A DNA stretch of 64,000 nucleotides from Gordonibacter faecis (lineage in GTDB: Bacteria > Actinomycetota > Coriobacteriia > Coriobacteriales > Eggerthellaceae), in the NCBI RefSeq assembly GCF_030077735.1, contig NZ_JASJEU010000003.1, positions 310,001 through 374,000 on the forward strand, in the 5' to 3' direction. The notes under the pieces were generated by a model. That model was not told where the DNA came from. It was given only the letters and a program-made list of their open reading frames with translations, and made no database searches. This document shows positions 46,797-55,138 of the stretch, one piece after another (the first letter of the stretch is position 1; the number at the start of each line of letters is the position of its first letter). The position numbers and the translations under genes are program-made.

Positions 46797-47753
46797 TTGA
46801 TAAGTCCCATTGTGGATTGGAATTTATTAGCTGGGGATATCGTTATGGTGAGCGGAAAAGAACAATGGGACAAACTTCTTCCTCCAGAATTTTTATACCC
46901 ATCGCCGTTCGCCATTGGAAAAAGAGAAGAAATAATTGGTCTTGCGGAAAAAATTGGACCGCTATTGCCAGCTAAAATGGGCGAACCAATTGAAGAGATA
47001 ATTAAAGAGGATGCTCTGCTATGGCAACAGGCAGCAAGCGACCTTGCTTTTGCAATCAAATGTATTGGTGTTGTAGATGGAAGGGCTAAAGTAAATGTAC
47101 TTGACTCTGATATTTTTATTTCAGTAGCTCTTAGGGAGAAAAAGGATCAACTGTTTAGAGTCACCAGGCCTTGGCTGGGTGGGATGCATAAAGGGTATTC
47201 TGAACACCTTGGAAGCTCAGCGCATACTTTTTCTCCGGAAGCGATGTATGAAGAAACTCCAGATGAATATTGGAACTCTTTTTGGCTGAAGAAGTCTTAC
47301 GGAAAGAGCGAGGTGCAGTGTCTTGTAGTTGACTTACGTATCGAAGATATAAAACCGACACATAGTGAGTACTACCATCTTCGTCCAAGCCTTTTTTGGA
47401 AATTTTCTAAAGAGGATTGCTTGAAAATGATATCTGAAACCTTTAGGGCGATGACAAGCTGGTACACTCGCGGGATCAGATTCGACTGGTCGACTCCTTC
47501 CTATAGAAGCAAAGAAGCAATGGATGAACTCCATACCAAGATATTTGCTCCCGTTTTCAGAAATCCTCTTGAAAGATTTTGGTTCGATCTTAGTCAAGAT
47601 GCTTCACGAGGTAAGCTGGGGGTATGTGCTCGTTGTGGACGCTATTTCTCTGCCGAGAACGAAAGAAAAGATAAGAAAAAGTACTGTTCCAAGGATTGCC
47701 AAGAACGAGCCAAAAGTGCCCGACAATATCGACGAAAAAAGGCTTTAAAATAG
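46797..47753 (+). CDS. Protein with C-terminal CGNR-like zinc finger
   Basis: A 318-residue product ending in a zinc-finger segment of the CGNR/ABATE type: GVCARCGRYFSAENERKDKK, then YCSKDCQERAKSARQYRRKK, which is strongly basic and likely nucleic-acid-binding. The remaining 270 residues are not recognised. The start is uncertain: TTG 46797 is the first possible, ATG 46845 is an alternative with GGGGAT upstream, and the frame is open back to the TAA that ends the 54-residue frame. Low GC marks it as part of the accessory block. Confidence 0.55.
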   Translation: MISPIVDWNLLAGDIVMVSGKEQWDKLLPPEFLYPSPFAIGKREEIIGLAEKIGPLLPAKMGEPIEEIIKEDALLWQQAASDLAFAIKCIGVVDGRAKVNVLDSDIFISVALREKKDQLFRVTRPWLGGMHKGYSEHLGSSAHTFSPEAMYEETPDEYWNSFWLKKSYGKSEVQCLVVDLRIEDIKPTHSEYYHLRPSLFWKFSKEDCLKMISETFRAMTSWYTRGIRFDWSTPSYRSKEAMDELHTKIFAPVFRNPLERFWFDLSQDASRGKLGVCARCGRYFSAENERKDKKKYCSKDCQERAKSARQYRRKKALK

Positions 47754-47861
47754 CCCACCCCCTTCTAAAATCGAAGCGTTAGCAACATTGTACCGTTCGA
47801 TTTTCGTCACGTATTCCTCATGTCTCTTTGGTAGAATTATCTTGATACGAAGTGAGGAAAA

Positions 47862-48047
47862 ATGATTGATCAACAAATGGAAACTCACATCAAAGAAGCC
47901 TCAAGCTCACTCGAAGTTGAGGGACTTTATATGACAGATGTTGAAAAAGATAATCTGCGGAAGGTTCTTTCTGGTGAGTTTTCCTTTTCTGATCTGGTGT
48001 CACGCTATGTGACGGACGCCAAAAAGCTAGGCCGCAAGTATGCCTGA
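47862..48047 (+). CDS. VbhA-like antitoxin
   Basis: A 61-residue protein with the inhibitory motif S16-x-x-x-E20-G21 (SLEVEG) of class I Fic antitoxins. In characterised pairs the glutamate blocks ATP binding in the Fic active site. GAGG lies four bases before the ATG. It overlaps the fic gene by 8 bp. Confidence 0.85.
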   Translation: MIDQQMETHIKEASSSLEVEGLYMTDVEKDNLRKVLSGEFSFSDLVSRYVTDAKKLGRKYA

Positions 48048-48651
48048 CCGAGAGTACGATTACTCTTATGATAAGGATGATTCCTATCTCTATTCTGGAA
48101 CCGATATCCTTGTCAACAATTTCGGGATTAGAGATCGTAAAGAATTATCCGACGTTGAGCGAGCAATCACCGGCGCAAAGCTTGTCGAGCTTGACATTCA
48201 CCCTATTCCCGGAAGCTTTGATCTCAATCACCTCTGCGCGATTCATGAAGCTCTTTTTATAGAGATTTATCCATGGGTGGGTAAAGTGCGAGCAAAGGGC
48301 TTTATTTCAAAGGGAAACAGCTTGTTTTGCGCCCCGGAGTTCATCGTCCCGTACTCCGATGAATTGTTCGGCAAACTTAAAGCTGACCGATATCTCAAAG
48401 AACTTACCAGGGAAGAATTCATTAGAAAAATGGCTTACTACTGCGCCGAGATCAATGCCCTTCATCCTTTTCGGGAGGGCAACGGGAGAGCGCAGCGCGT
48501 TTTCGCTAACCAGCTAGCAAGAAACGCTGGTTGGGACCTGCACCTCTACGACATAGATCCTGATGAATTATGCGAAGCCTATATAGAATCCATGCATGTA
48601 AGCACAAGTCATTTAGAACAGTTACTAGATCTCGTTATTCAAAAACGCTGA
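48040..48651 (+). CDS. fic: Fic-domain toxin (AMP transferase)
   Basis: A 203-residue Fic protein with the complete motif HPFREGNGRAQR (142-153) and the upstream flap region. Fic enzymes transfer AMP from ATP to a target; bacterial class I toxins often modify gyrase or topoisomerase IV. The start overlaps the antitoxin gene, the usual order antitoxin then toxin. It is the last gene of the low-GC block. The active-site motif is intact, so it is expected to be active when not held by the antitoxin. Confidence 0.9.
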   Translation: MPDREYDYSYDKDDSYLYSGTDILVNNFGIRDRKELSDVERAITGAKLVELDIHPIPGSFDLNHLCAIHEALFIEIYPWVGKVRAKGFISKGNSLFCAPEFIVPYSDELFGKLKADRYLKELTREEFIRKMAYYCAEINALHPFREGNGRAQRVFANQLARNAGWDLHLYDIDPDELCEAYIESMHVSTSHLEQLLDLVIQKR

Positions 48652-48671
48652 AATTATTTTGCTAGCACCGC

Positions 48672-50087
48672 TCACGCCTGTCTCGCCTCATGGGCTCTTT
48701 GTTGTGGAGCGCTTTGGTGTTTAATAAAGCGTGGGAGGGTTGATGCTACGGCGGTGCCTATGAGGGCGGCGGCGAGGCACAGGGTGAATACGGCAGGTGC
48801 GCTGTCGACAAACGAGGTGCCAGCTGCGGCACCGCAGGCGGCTGAGCCTACCGTGCCGCCTACACCGCGGAAGAACAGAGCGAGTGACGTCGCCTTTCCC
48901 CTGTCGCGCGGCTCGACTGCCGTTTGGGCTGCGATGTTCGTCATGGGCATATTCATGCCAATGCCAAGCCCCAGCACGGCCGACGAACAGGCAAGCTGCA
49001 CCATCCCGGTGGATGGCCCCACGAGACACAAAAGCACCGCACCAACACCCAGCACGAGAAACCCGACGCGGCTGATGGCGCGCATTCTCCCACACGCGCC
49101 GAACACGCGGCCCGCCGAGGCGCTCGCAATCACCAGTGCAAGCGTCATGGGGATGGTGGCCAGCGCCGACGTGGTCGACGACATCCCCATCCCCTCCTGT
49201 ACAAACCGCGGCATGAACATAACCCCCACCAGCAAGGCGAACTGCGAGCAGAAGCTCAACACGAGCGCGCCGTTCATCTGCGCGTGACGGAAGAACCGCA
49301 GAGGCACAATGGCATGCTCGCGTCGGCGCTCTACCAACACAAGAAGCGCGCACATCACGCCCGCAAGCGCGAGCAGCCCAAAAAACGGTACAGACCACCA
49401 GGAAAACACGCTTCCCGTCAGGCTAAATGCCAACGTAAGCGGCACTACTGCGCCTGTTGCGCACAGTGCTCCAGGAAGATCGAAGGCGTGCGCTTTATAG
49501 ACCTGTTTGCCCGGGAGAAACCGCACCACCAGCACGAGTGCCACCACGCTAAGCGGCACATTGACCAGGAAGATCCAGTGCCAACCCATCACATCGGCTA
49601 TCAGTCCGCCTGCAAGGGGTCCGGCAATGCTGGCCAGGCCGTACATGGACGAAATGATGCCCATGTACTTTCCACGCACGCGCGGCTCAAACAGTTCGGC
49701 CATCGCGATGAACACGCCCGCCTCCACCAGGCCGCCCCCCGCGCCCTGCACCGCGCGCCACAGCGTGAGCGTATCGAGGTTCGGCGACAGCGCGCAGCCC
49801 ACCGACGCGAGCGCGAACACTGCAATGCCACTAGCGAACACCCGCTTGTGCCCGAAGCACGCGGCGCAAGCGCCACATAAGAGCGTCGCCAGCGTACAGG
49901 TGAGCAAATACGAGGTGAACGGCCACGTGTAGTGATCGAAACTGCCCAGGGTGCCAGCAATTTTCGGCATGGCGGTGCTCACAATGGTGGCGTCAAGCGC
50001 GGCCATAAACAAGCTGAGGCCCAACCCCGCAAGCACCGCGACGGTGGATCCTGCGGGTGCGGTTTTTTGGTGGTGCGAATGTTCCAT
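48672..50087 (-). CDS. MFS drug exporter, DHA2 (EmrB/QacA-like)
   Basis: A 471-residue transporter with about 14 helices. The motif LDATIVSTAMPKIAG marks the first helix of DHA2 drug:H+ antiporters, and the GAGGGLVEAGVFIAMAELF and YMGIISSMYGLASIAGPLAGG stretches are typical of loop A and motif C. The promoter carries a 15-bp PadR operator, so it is under the control of the PadR gene upstream on the same strand. The drug spectrum is unknown. Confidence 0.88.
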   Translation of the reverse strand: MEHSHHQKTAPAGSTVAVLAGLGLSLFMAALDATIVSTAMPKIAGTLGSFDHYTWPFTSYLLTCTLATLLCGACAACFGHKRVFASGIAVFALASVGCALSPNLDTLTLWRAVQGAGGGLVEAGVFIAMAELFEPRVRGKYMGIISSMYGLASIAGPLAGGLIADVMGWHWIFLVNVPLSVVALVLVVRFLPGKQVYKAHAFDLPGALCATGAVVPLTLAFSLTGSVFSWWSVPFFGLLALAGVMCALLVLVERRREHAIVPLRFFRHAQMNGALVLSFCSQFALLVGVMFMPRFVQEGMGMSSTTSALATIPMTLALVIASASAGRVFGACGRMRAISRVGFLVLGVGAVLLCLVGPSTGMVQLACSSAVLGLGIGMNMPMTNIAAQTAVEPRDRGKATSLALFFRGVGGTVGSAACGAAAGTSFVDSAPAVFTLCLAAALIGTAVASTLPRFIKHQSAPQQRAHEARQA

Positions 50088-50111
50088 GAACTTTCTCCTA
50101 TCGTTTATACT

Positions 50112-50133
50112 ACTATCAGTGATAGTTACTATC
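50112..50133 (-). promoter_or_regulatory. PadR operator in the DHA2 pump promoter
   Basis: A perfect dyad ACTATCA-G-TGATAGT (50112-50126) is followed by another ACTATC half-site (50128-50133). On the minus strand it sits in the spacer of a TTTTCA / TAGTAT promoter with 18 bp between the boxes, upstream of the pump ATG at 50087. The same dyad occurs in the padR promoter. Confidence 0.8.
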
Positions 50134-50174
50134 TGAAAAAGAAGCCGGGAGAAATCCGGCTTGTCTCTGAAATT

Positions 50175-50303
50175 GTCATCCTGAGCGGAGCGAACGTAGT
50201 GAGCGTAGTCGAAGGATCCCGAGCGGTGCCAATCGGGAGACTTCCTGCTGGCGCCGCACGGGATCCTTCGACTATGCGCCTTCGGCGCTCCGCTCAGGAT
50301 GAC
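50175..50303. repeat. 129-bp MITE-like element with terminal inverted repeats
   Basis: The ends are perfect inverted copies (GTCATCCTGAGCGGAGCG at 50175-50192 and its complement at 50286-50303). Inner arms match again at GTCGAAGGATCCCG. No gene fits inside. Elements starting with this terminal sequence are common in bacterial intergenic regions; mobility is inferred from structure only. Confidence 0.75.
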
Positions 50304-50361
50304 AACAGGTAGCGACTACGGTGCTCAGACAAAGGATTGTGGTTCATCTAAACGGTCCGAA

Positions 50362-50377
50362 TGTTTCACGTGAAACA
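50362..50377. other. Perfect parS centromere site
   Basis: The 16-mer TGTTTCACGTGAAACA is exactly the bacterial parS consensus bound by ParB. It lies 10 bp past the padR stop codon. Sites of this kind cluster around the chromosome origin, although no parA/parB, dnaA or gidB gene is in this window. Confidence 0.8.
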
Positions 50378-50387
50378 TTCGTTCGGG

Positions 50388-50915
50388 CTAGGGAGTGCCG
50401 TACAGGTCTTTCTTGAAGTGCTCAAGGTGTTCGGCAACGAGACGGTAGGTCGCCGAACACAACTCCATGGTGGCGCGGGCTTCTAAACGGTCGTACGAGG
50501 GAATGAGGCCATCGACCCGCTCGGCGGTGGCGCGGTGCGTCTCAATCAGTTCGTCGATGAGTGCCCGACCGGTCTTCTCGTCCACCAGAGAGATATTCGC
50601 CAACACGGGCAAAAAGCCGAAGTCAACGCGCGCGGGAAGGGCCGCCGTTTCCTCCATCAGCACAGCAAAGCGCTCTCGGCCTTTGTCCGTGATGGTGTAC
50701 ACCGTTTTTTCGGGCATCTCCCCCTCTTTGACCAGGGTACCTTCCGTGTACCCTTCCTCACAGAGGCGAATGACGTTGCGATACACCGACGGCGAACTAA
50801 TGCGAATCCAACGGCGAATATTGCGCTCTTCAAGCACCTTATCCATCTCATATGCGCTCATCGGCCGCTCAATGAGCGCGCCTAAAATCATTATTTCAAT
50901 TGACGTACTCGCCAT
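50388..50915 (-). CDS. PadR-family transcriptional repressor
   Basis: A 175-residue regulator: PadR winged helix (about 1-85; MILGALIERPMSAYEMDKVL, SPSVYRNVIRLCEEGY, YTITDKGRERF) and a C-terminal helical dimer domain of the Vir_act_alpha_C type. GGAG lies upstream of the ATG. Its own promoter and that of the DHA2 pump carry the same 15-bp dyad, so it likely represses both and releases them on binding a pump substrate. Confidence 0.9.
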   Translation of the reverse strand: MASTSIEIMILGALIERPMSAYEMDKVLEERNIRRWIRISSPSVYRNVIRLCEEGYTEGTLVKEGEMPEKTVYTITDKGRERFAVLMEETAALPARVDFGFLPVLANISLVDEKTGRALIDELIETHRATAERVDGLIPSYDRLEARATMELCSATYRLVAEHLEHFKKDLYGTP

Positions 50916-50939
50916 AAGCAGTCTCCTTTCTCTTGTAAT

Positions 50940-50954
50940 ACTATCACTGATAGT
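50940..50954 (-). promoter_or_regulatory. PadR operator in its own promoter
   Basis: A perfect dyad ACTATCA-C-TGATAGT. On the minus strand it fills the 17-bp spacer between TTTTCA (-35) and TAGTAT (-10) of the padR promoter, a layout almost identical to the pump promoter. Confidence 0.8.
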
Positions 50955-51135
50955 AGCGCATGAAAAGGGGCTTTCTTTCTACACTGCCAGCAGCGACCAC
51001 CTCCGCGCTCGCTTTCTTCTCCCGGCAAAACTTTTTATGTGCGGGGCTTGTTCCCTCTTTTAGTTGAGTGATGAGCTACTATAAACGAGAAAGATACGCT
51101 CAAGTGAGCGAAGCAGTACCGAGGAGCTATGCGCT

Positions 51136-52440
51136 ATGACGAATATGAATTTGTGGCTGGTTCAGCCGCAGCGGCGGTTGGGGCCAGCAGGGCTTATTGC
51201 GCTTCTGGTGATTACGGGCCTGGTCACTCCCCTGTCGCTTGATATGTACACCCCTGCCATTCCCCATATGACCGAGCATTTCAACGCCGATGCGGGCACG
51301 GTGAACCTCACGCTCGTGGGCTATTTCCTGTTTTTCGCCGTGGGGCTACTTTTGTTTGGGCCGGTAAGCGACCGCTTGGGGCGCAAACCCGTGTTGCTCG
51401 CCGGCGTGGCCACCTACGCAGCAGCGAGCGCACTGTGTGCCCTCGCGCCCACCATTTGGGCACTCATTGCGTTTCGCGTGGCGCAGGCCCTCGGCGCAGG
51501 AGCAGTTGGCGCCGTGTCTACCGCCGTAGTCAAAGACGCCGTGGTGCCAGAAAAGCGCGAAACGGTGCTCTCGGTTGTGCAGGTCATGTTTGTGGTGGGC
51601 CCCGTGCTCGCGCCCGTGCTGGGGGCGCTCGTACTGCAGGTGGCCGACTGGCGCATGACGTTTTGGCTGCTCAGCCTTGTGGGAGTATTCTGCGGCGTCA
51701 TGGCGCTGCTGTTTGAAGAAACCCTGCCACCCCATGAGTGCTTGCACGGCTCGGTGGCCTCAAGCCTCATCCACTTGGGCACCGTGGCGAAAAACCGCGG
51801 ATTCACCTGGTTTCTGCTGGTGGCAGGCCTCTTTAACCTACCCTTCATGGCCTACATCGCCGTGGGGTCTTATGTCTACATTTCCTTTTTCGGGCTGAGC
51901 GAGTTGGAATACAGCGCCTATTTCGCGGTGGCGGCACTGTTCACCGCAACCGGGCCGCTCATCTGGATGTTCGCCTCAAAGTTTGTGAGTGCGCGGAAGT
52001 TCACCTCCCTTGCTTTGGGTGTGGCCCTCGCGACCGGCATCAGTATGCTGGCAGTGGGCGAAGCCTCGCCGGTGGCGTTCTGCATCATAATGCTGGCGTT
52101 TGCGCTGTGCGAATCGGCCATACGACCCTACAGCACCAACATTCTGCTATCCCAGCAGGAGGGCGACACGGGAGCGGCATCCTCGCTCATTAACTTTGCC
52201 AATACGGCCGTCGGTAGCGTCGGCATGGCACTCGCGGTGCTGCCGTGGCCGAACTTCGTAGTGGGAATAGGTGCCATTATTACGGGCACCATGGTGGTGG
52301 CCGGTGTGCTGTGGGTAACACTACTGAAGTCGAAGGTACCGCTTGTTGGCATCAAAGAGGCGACGACCCCGGGGAGCCCCAGGGTCGTCGCAAATGGAGA
52401 AGCTATAGAAGCAGGCGAGATCGCGTCGAAGGGCCGCTAG
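51136..52440 (+). CDS. MFS drug transporter, Bcr/CflA family
   Basis: A 434-residue, 12-helix DHA1 transporter. Typical features are SLDMYTPAIPHMTEHFNAD in the first loop, LLFGPVSDRLGRKPVLLAG (motif A) and RVAQALGAGAVGAVSTAVVKD. The start has GAGGAG upstream. It is divergent from padR, but the PadR dyad lies 180 bp away next to padR itself, so control by PadR is not obvious. Its 3' end contains a hairpin that probably ends serA transcripts from the opposite strand. Confidence 0.88.
   Translation: MTNMNLWLVQPQRRLGPAGLIALLVITGLVTPLSLDMYTPAIPHMTEHFNADAGTVNLTLVGYFLFFAVGLLLFGPVSDRLGRKPVLLAGVATYAAASALCALAPTIWALIAFRVAQALGAGAVGAVSTAVVKDAVVPEKRETVLSVVQVMFVVGPVLAPVLGALVLQVADWRMTFWLLSLVGVFCGVMALLFEETLPPHECLHGSVASSLIHLGTVAKNRGFTWFLLVAGLFNLPFMAYIAVGSYVYISFFGLSELEYSAYFAVAALFTATGPLIWMFASKFVSARKFTSLALGVALATGISMLAVGEASPVAFCIIMLAFALCESAIRPYSTNILLSQQEGDTGAASSLINFANTAVGSVGMALAVLPWPNFVVGIGAIITGTMVVAGVLWVTLLKSKVPLVGIKEATTPGSPRVVANGEAIEAGEIASKGR
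52360..52391 (-). terminator. Probable serA terminator inside the MFS gene end
   Basis: GCGACGACCC (52360-52369) pairs perfectly with GGGTCGTCGC (52382-52391) around a 12-nt loop; on the minus strand the tail is CTCTTTG. It lies about 50 bp past the serA stop and within the last codons of the convergent MFS gene. Confidence 0.55.
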
Positions 52441-53616
52441 TTAGCGCACGACGCGGACGCGGCGGACGCCTTCGATGGCGGAGAGGCGGTCGATGGCGTC
52501 GTCGGGGTGGCCGGGGGTGCCGGCGTCCAGATCGAGCATCGTGTAGGCGTTTTCGCCACGCGCCTTGTTCGTCATGTTCTCGATGTTCACACCCGCATCA
52601 CCAAACACGTTTGTGACCTGGGCAATGACCGACGGTACGTTCGCGTGCAGCACGGCTACGCGGCGCAGGCCCTCCGGCACCGGGCCCATGTCGCAGGCCG
52701 GGTAGTTCACGGAGTTCTTGATAGTGCCATTTTCCAGATAGTCCATCGTCTGGCGCACGGCCATGGCGGCGCAGTTGTCCTCGGCCTCGGCCGTGGAAGC
52801 ACCCAGGTGAGGTAACACAATGGTGCGCTCCATCTGCATGACCGCGGGCACAGCGAAGTCGGTCACGTACGCACCCACCTTGCCCGACGCCAGTGCGGCG
52901 GCCATTGCGTCGTTGTTCACCAGCGTATCGCGCGAGAAGTTCAGCAGCACCGCGCCTTCCTTCATGAGGTCGCAAGCGCGCTCGTCAATCATGCCGATGG
53001 TGCCTTCTACGGCCGGCACGTGAATGGTGAGGTAGTCGCAGGTGCGCAGCAAGTCATCCAGGTTCGTGACGTGATGCACGGCGCTTGAGAGCCGCCAGGC
53101 TGCGCCCACCGACACGTACGGGTCGTAACCATACACGTCCATACCCAGGTCAAGGGCCGTGTTGGCCACCTCGGCACCGATGGCACCCAGGCCAATGACG
53201 CCCAGCTTCTTGCCCATGATCTCGCGGCCCGCAAAAGCCTTCTTCGCCTTCTCGGCCGCCTTCGCGATGTTTTCGTCCTCGGCGTTCGCGCGGCACCACT
53301 CGATGCCCTCCACAATGCCGCGGCTGGCCAGCAGCAACGCGCACAAGACAATTTCCTTTACGGCATTCGCGTTCGCGCCAGGGGTGTTGAACACCACAAT
53401 GCCTTCCTCGGCGCAGCGGTCGAGCGGGATGTTGTTCACGCCGGCGCCCGCACGCGCAATGGCCAGCAGCTCATCGCCAAATTCCATGTCGTGCATGGCG
53501 GCGCTGCGCACCAGAATAGCGGAGGCGTTCGCGGGGTCGTCGGTGAGTTCGTAGGCGTCTGTGAGCAAATCGGTGCCGTGCGAGGAAATGTTGTTCAGGC
53601 AGTGAACGAAGCGCAT
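52441..53616 (-). CDS. serA: D-3-phosphoglycerate dehydrogenase
   Basis: SerA makes 3-phosphohydroxypyruvate, the substrate of SerC. The 391-residue protein is of the short type: substrate/NAD domain with LGVIGLGAIGAEVANTALDLGMDV (Rossmann loop), the active-site LPHLGASTAEAEDNCA with the catalytic His, and a C-terminal ACT domain (RVAVLHANVPSVIAQVTNVF), which often binds serine for feedback control. GGAG precedes the ATG. It is not next to serC (314-1396). Confidence 0.95.
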   Translation of the reverse strand: MRFVHCLNNISSHGTDLLTDAYELTDDPANASAILVRSAAMHDMEFGDELLAIARAGAGVNNIPLDRCAEEGIVVFNTPGANANAVKEIVLCALLLASRGIVEGIEWCRANAEDENIAKAAEKAKKAFAGREIMGKKLGVIGLGAIGAEVANTALDLGMDVYGYDPYVSVGAAWRLSSAVHHVTNLDDLLRTCDYLTIHVPAVEGTIGMIDERACDLMKEGAVLLNFSRDTLVNNDAMAAALASGKVGAYVTDFAVPAVMQMERTIVLPHLGASTAEAEDNCAAMAVRQTMDYLENGTIKNSVNYPACDMGPVPEGLRRVAVLHANVPSVIAQVTNVFGDAGVNIENMTNKARGENAYTMLDLDAGTPGHPDDAIDRLSAIEGVRRVRVVR

Positions 53617-53904
53617 GGTGTTTTCTCCTTCTCGAAGTCTGCGGCAGCGCGGGCGCGGGGCGCGGGCACAGGGCGAATGACGCGCGGCGCTTTAGTCTGC
53701 TAGAGCAGTATACCCCCTCCCCTTCCCGCGCGCGACCAGCAACAGCCACGAGCGCGCGAGCGCACGCCCACCGGGAGTGGGCGGAGGCGGCACCGCCGCA
53801 GGCTCGCCCCGCGTCGCGTGCGCGATTTACAAATTCCCGCGCCGGGCGAAGGGGGCCGCGCTACAATCTTTCAGCAGAGACCGCTCACCACAAGGAGGCT
53901 TGGC

Positions 53905-54501
53905 ATGGGGAAGAATGTGTTGGTGCTGAACGGAAGCCCACGAAAACACGGCAACACGGCGGCGCTCGTCGAGGCGTTTTCGAAGGGGGCCGAACAGACG
54001 GGCAGCACCGTCGTGCGCTTTGACGTGGCGCTGATGGACATTGCGCCGTGTCGCGGCTGCTTGGGTGGCGGCGCCGACGTGAACAGCCCCTGCGTGCAGA
54101 AGGACGACATGGACGCCATCTATGCCGCCTACCGCGCGGCTGACGTGGTGGTGTTGGCCTCGCCGATGTACTGCTGGAGCTTCACCGCGCAGGAGAAGGC
54201 CGTGCTCGACCGCCTGTTCGCGCTCATGGAAGCCAGCATGTGCGCCGCGGCAGCCGGCGGTGCCGAAGCGGCAGCGGCAGCCGCTGAGTCGGGCGGCAAA
54301 GAGTGCGTGCTTATCATGCCCGCTGAGGAAAACACCGAGCGCAACTTCGCGCCCATCATTTCCTACTACGTCACGCTGTGCGAGCGCATGGGCTGGCGCG
54401 ACCGAGGGCGCGTGCTGGTGGGCGGCGTGTACGAAGCCGGCGCCATCGCCGGCAACCCCGCGCTTGACGAGGCCTTCCAGTTGGGAGCCTCGCTCGCGTA
54501 G
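53905..54501 (+). CDS. NADPH-dependent FMN reductase / iron-sulfur flavoprotein-like
   Basis: A 198-residue flavodoxin-fold protein: KNVLVLNGSPRKHGNTAALVEAF (FMN phosphate loop, 3-25), then CRGCLGGGADVNSPC, DDMDAIYAAYRAADVVVLASP and YCWSFTAQEKAVLDRLF. The cysteine spacing after the first beta-alpha unit resembles the iron-sulfur flavoprotein group, though a cluster is not certain. ATG 53905 has AAGGAGG six bases upstream; the frame is open further upstream without similarity. Electron donor and acceptor are unknown. Confidence 0.85.
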   Translation: MGKNVLVLNGSPRKHGNTAALVEAFSKGAEQTGSTVVRFDVALMDIAPCRGCLGGGADVNSPCVQKDDMDAIYAAYRAADVVVLASPMYCWSFTAQEKAVLDRLFALMEASMCAAAAGGAEAAAAAAESGGKECVLIMPAEENTERNFAPIISYYVTLCERMGWRDRGRVLVGGVYEAGAIAGNPALDEAFQLGASLA

Positions 54502-54583
54502 TTTCGCTTGCTTCAAAATTCTTTTCTGCTCCTGCAACAATCGGGCGCGCTTCTCCGTGTTGAGGGCAGGAATGGAGGAGAAT

Positions 54584-55138
54584 ATGTACGACACGGACAC
54601 AACCGGCGAGCCATCGGCGCGCCGTCAGCTCGCCGGGGCCGACGCGCGCGCCGAGCTGCTTGAAGCCTCCCTCAGCCGGTGGGGCGACACCGTGCTGCGG
54701 CTGGCGGTGAACCGCACGGACAACCGATCCGACGCTGAAGACGTGTTCCAAACCGTGTTCATGCGCCTGTATCAGGCGGCCCCGCGCTTCACCGACGACG
54801 AGCACGAGAAGGCGTGGCTGTTGCGCGTGACCATGAATTGCTGCGCTGACCTCCACCGCAGCCCTTGGCGCAAGCAGCGCGCTGTCTACGACGACGAAAC
54901 CGCCGCCGCACTTCCCGCCCCGCCAGCGCCAAACGCGGGCGACTTGGCCAACGCCGCGCTGGCGCAGGCACTGACCCGCCTCTCAGGTAAGCAGCGCGCC
55001 GCCGTGCATCTGCATTACTACGAAGGCTACTCAACCGACGAAATAGCCCAGATCACCGGCGAACAACCCGCCACCGTCCGCTCGCACCTCCACCGCGCAC
55101 GCAAAGCTCTCCGACTCGACTTAGGAGCGCACGAATGA
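54584..55138 (+). CDS. ECF-type RNA polymerase sigma factor
   Basis: A 184-residue group 4 sigma factor. Region 2 is at about 25-95 (LRLAVNRTDNRSDAEDVFQTVF, AWLLRVTMNCCADL) and region 4 at about 115-180 (QALTRLSGKQRAAVHLHYYE, STDEIAQITGEQPATVRSHL). GGAGG lies six bases before ATG 54584; an ATG at 54572 with GAGGGCAGGA is an alternative. Its end overlaps the next gene by 4 bp (ATGA), which is the usual layout of sigma factor and anti-sigma factor. Confidence 0.92.
   Translation: MYDTDTTGEPSARRQLAGADARAELLEASLSRWGDTVLRLAVNRTDNRSDAEDVFQTVFMRLYQAAPRFTDDEHEKAWLLRVTMNCCADLHRSPWRKQRAVYDDETAAALPAPPAPNAGDLANAALAQALTRLSGKQRAAVHLHYYEGYSTDEIAQITGEQPATVRSHLHRARKALRLDLGAHE

Larger units (their letters stand above)
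43319..48660. other. Low-GC accessory block next to tRNA-Leu
   Basis: From the base after the tRNA-Leu CCA to the end of fic, the DNA is visibly AT-rich compared with both flanks. It carries only defence- or stress-type genes: EVE-HNH nuclease, HipA-like kinase, zinc-finger protein, VbhA-Fic. It also holds decayed or small frames. This fits a genomic island inserted at a tRNA gene. No integrase and no second copy of the tRNA 3' end were found near 48660, so integration at the tRNA is inferred from position and composition only. Confidence 0.6.

Noticed and set aside
43319..48660. Integrated plasmid or prophage
   Set aside because: No integrase, terminase, capsid, replication or relaxase gene is present, and no duplicate of the tRNA-Leu end was found.
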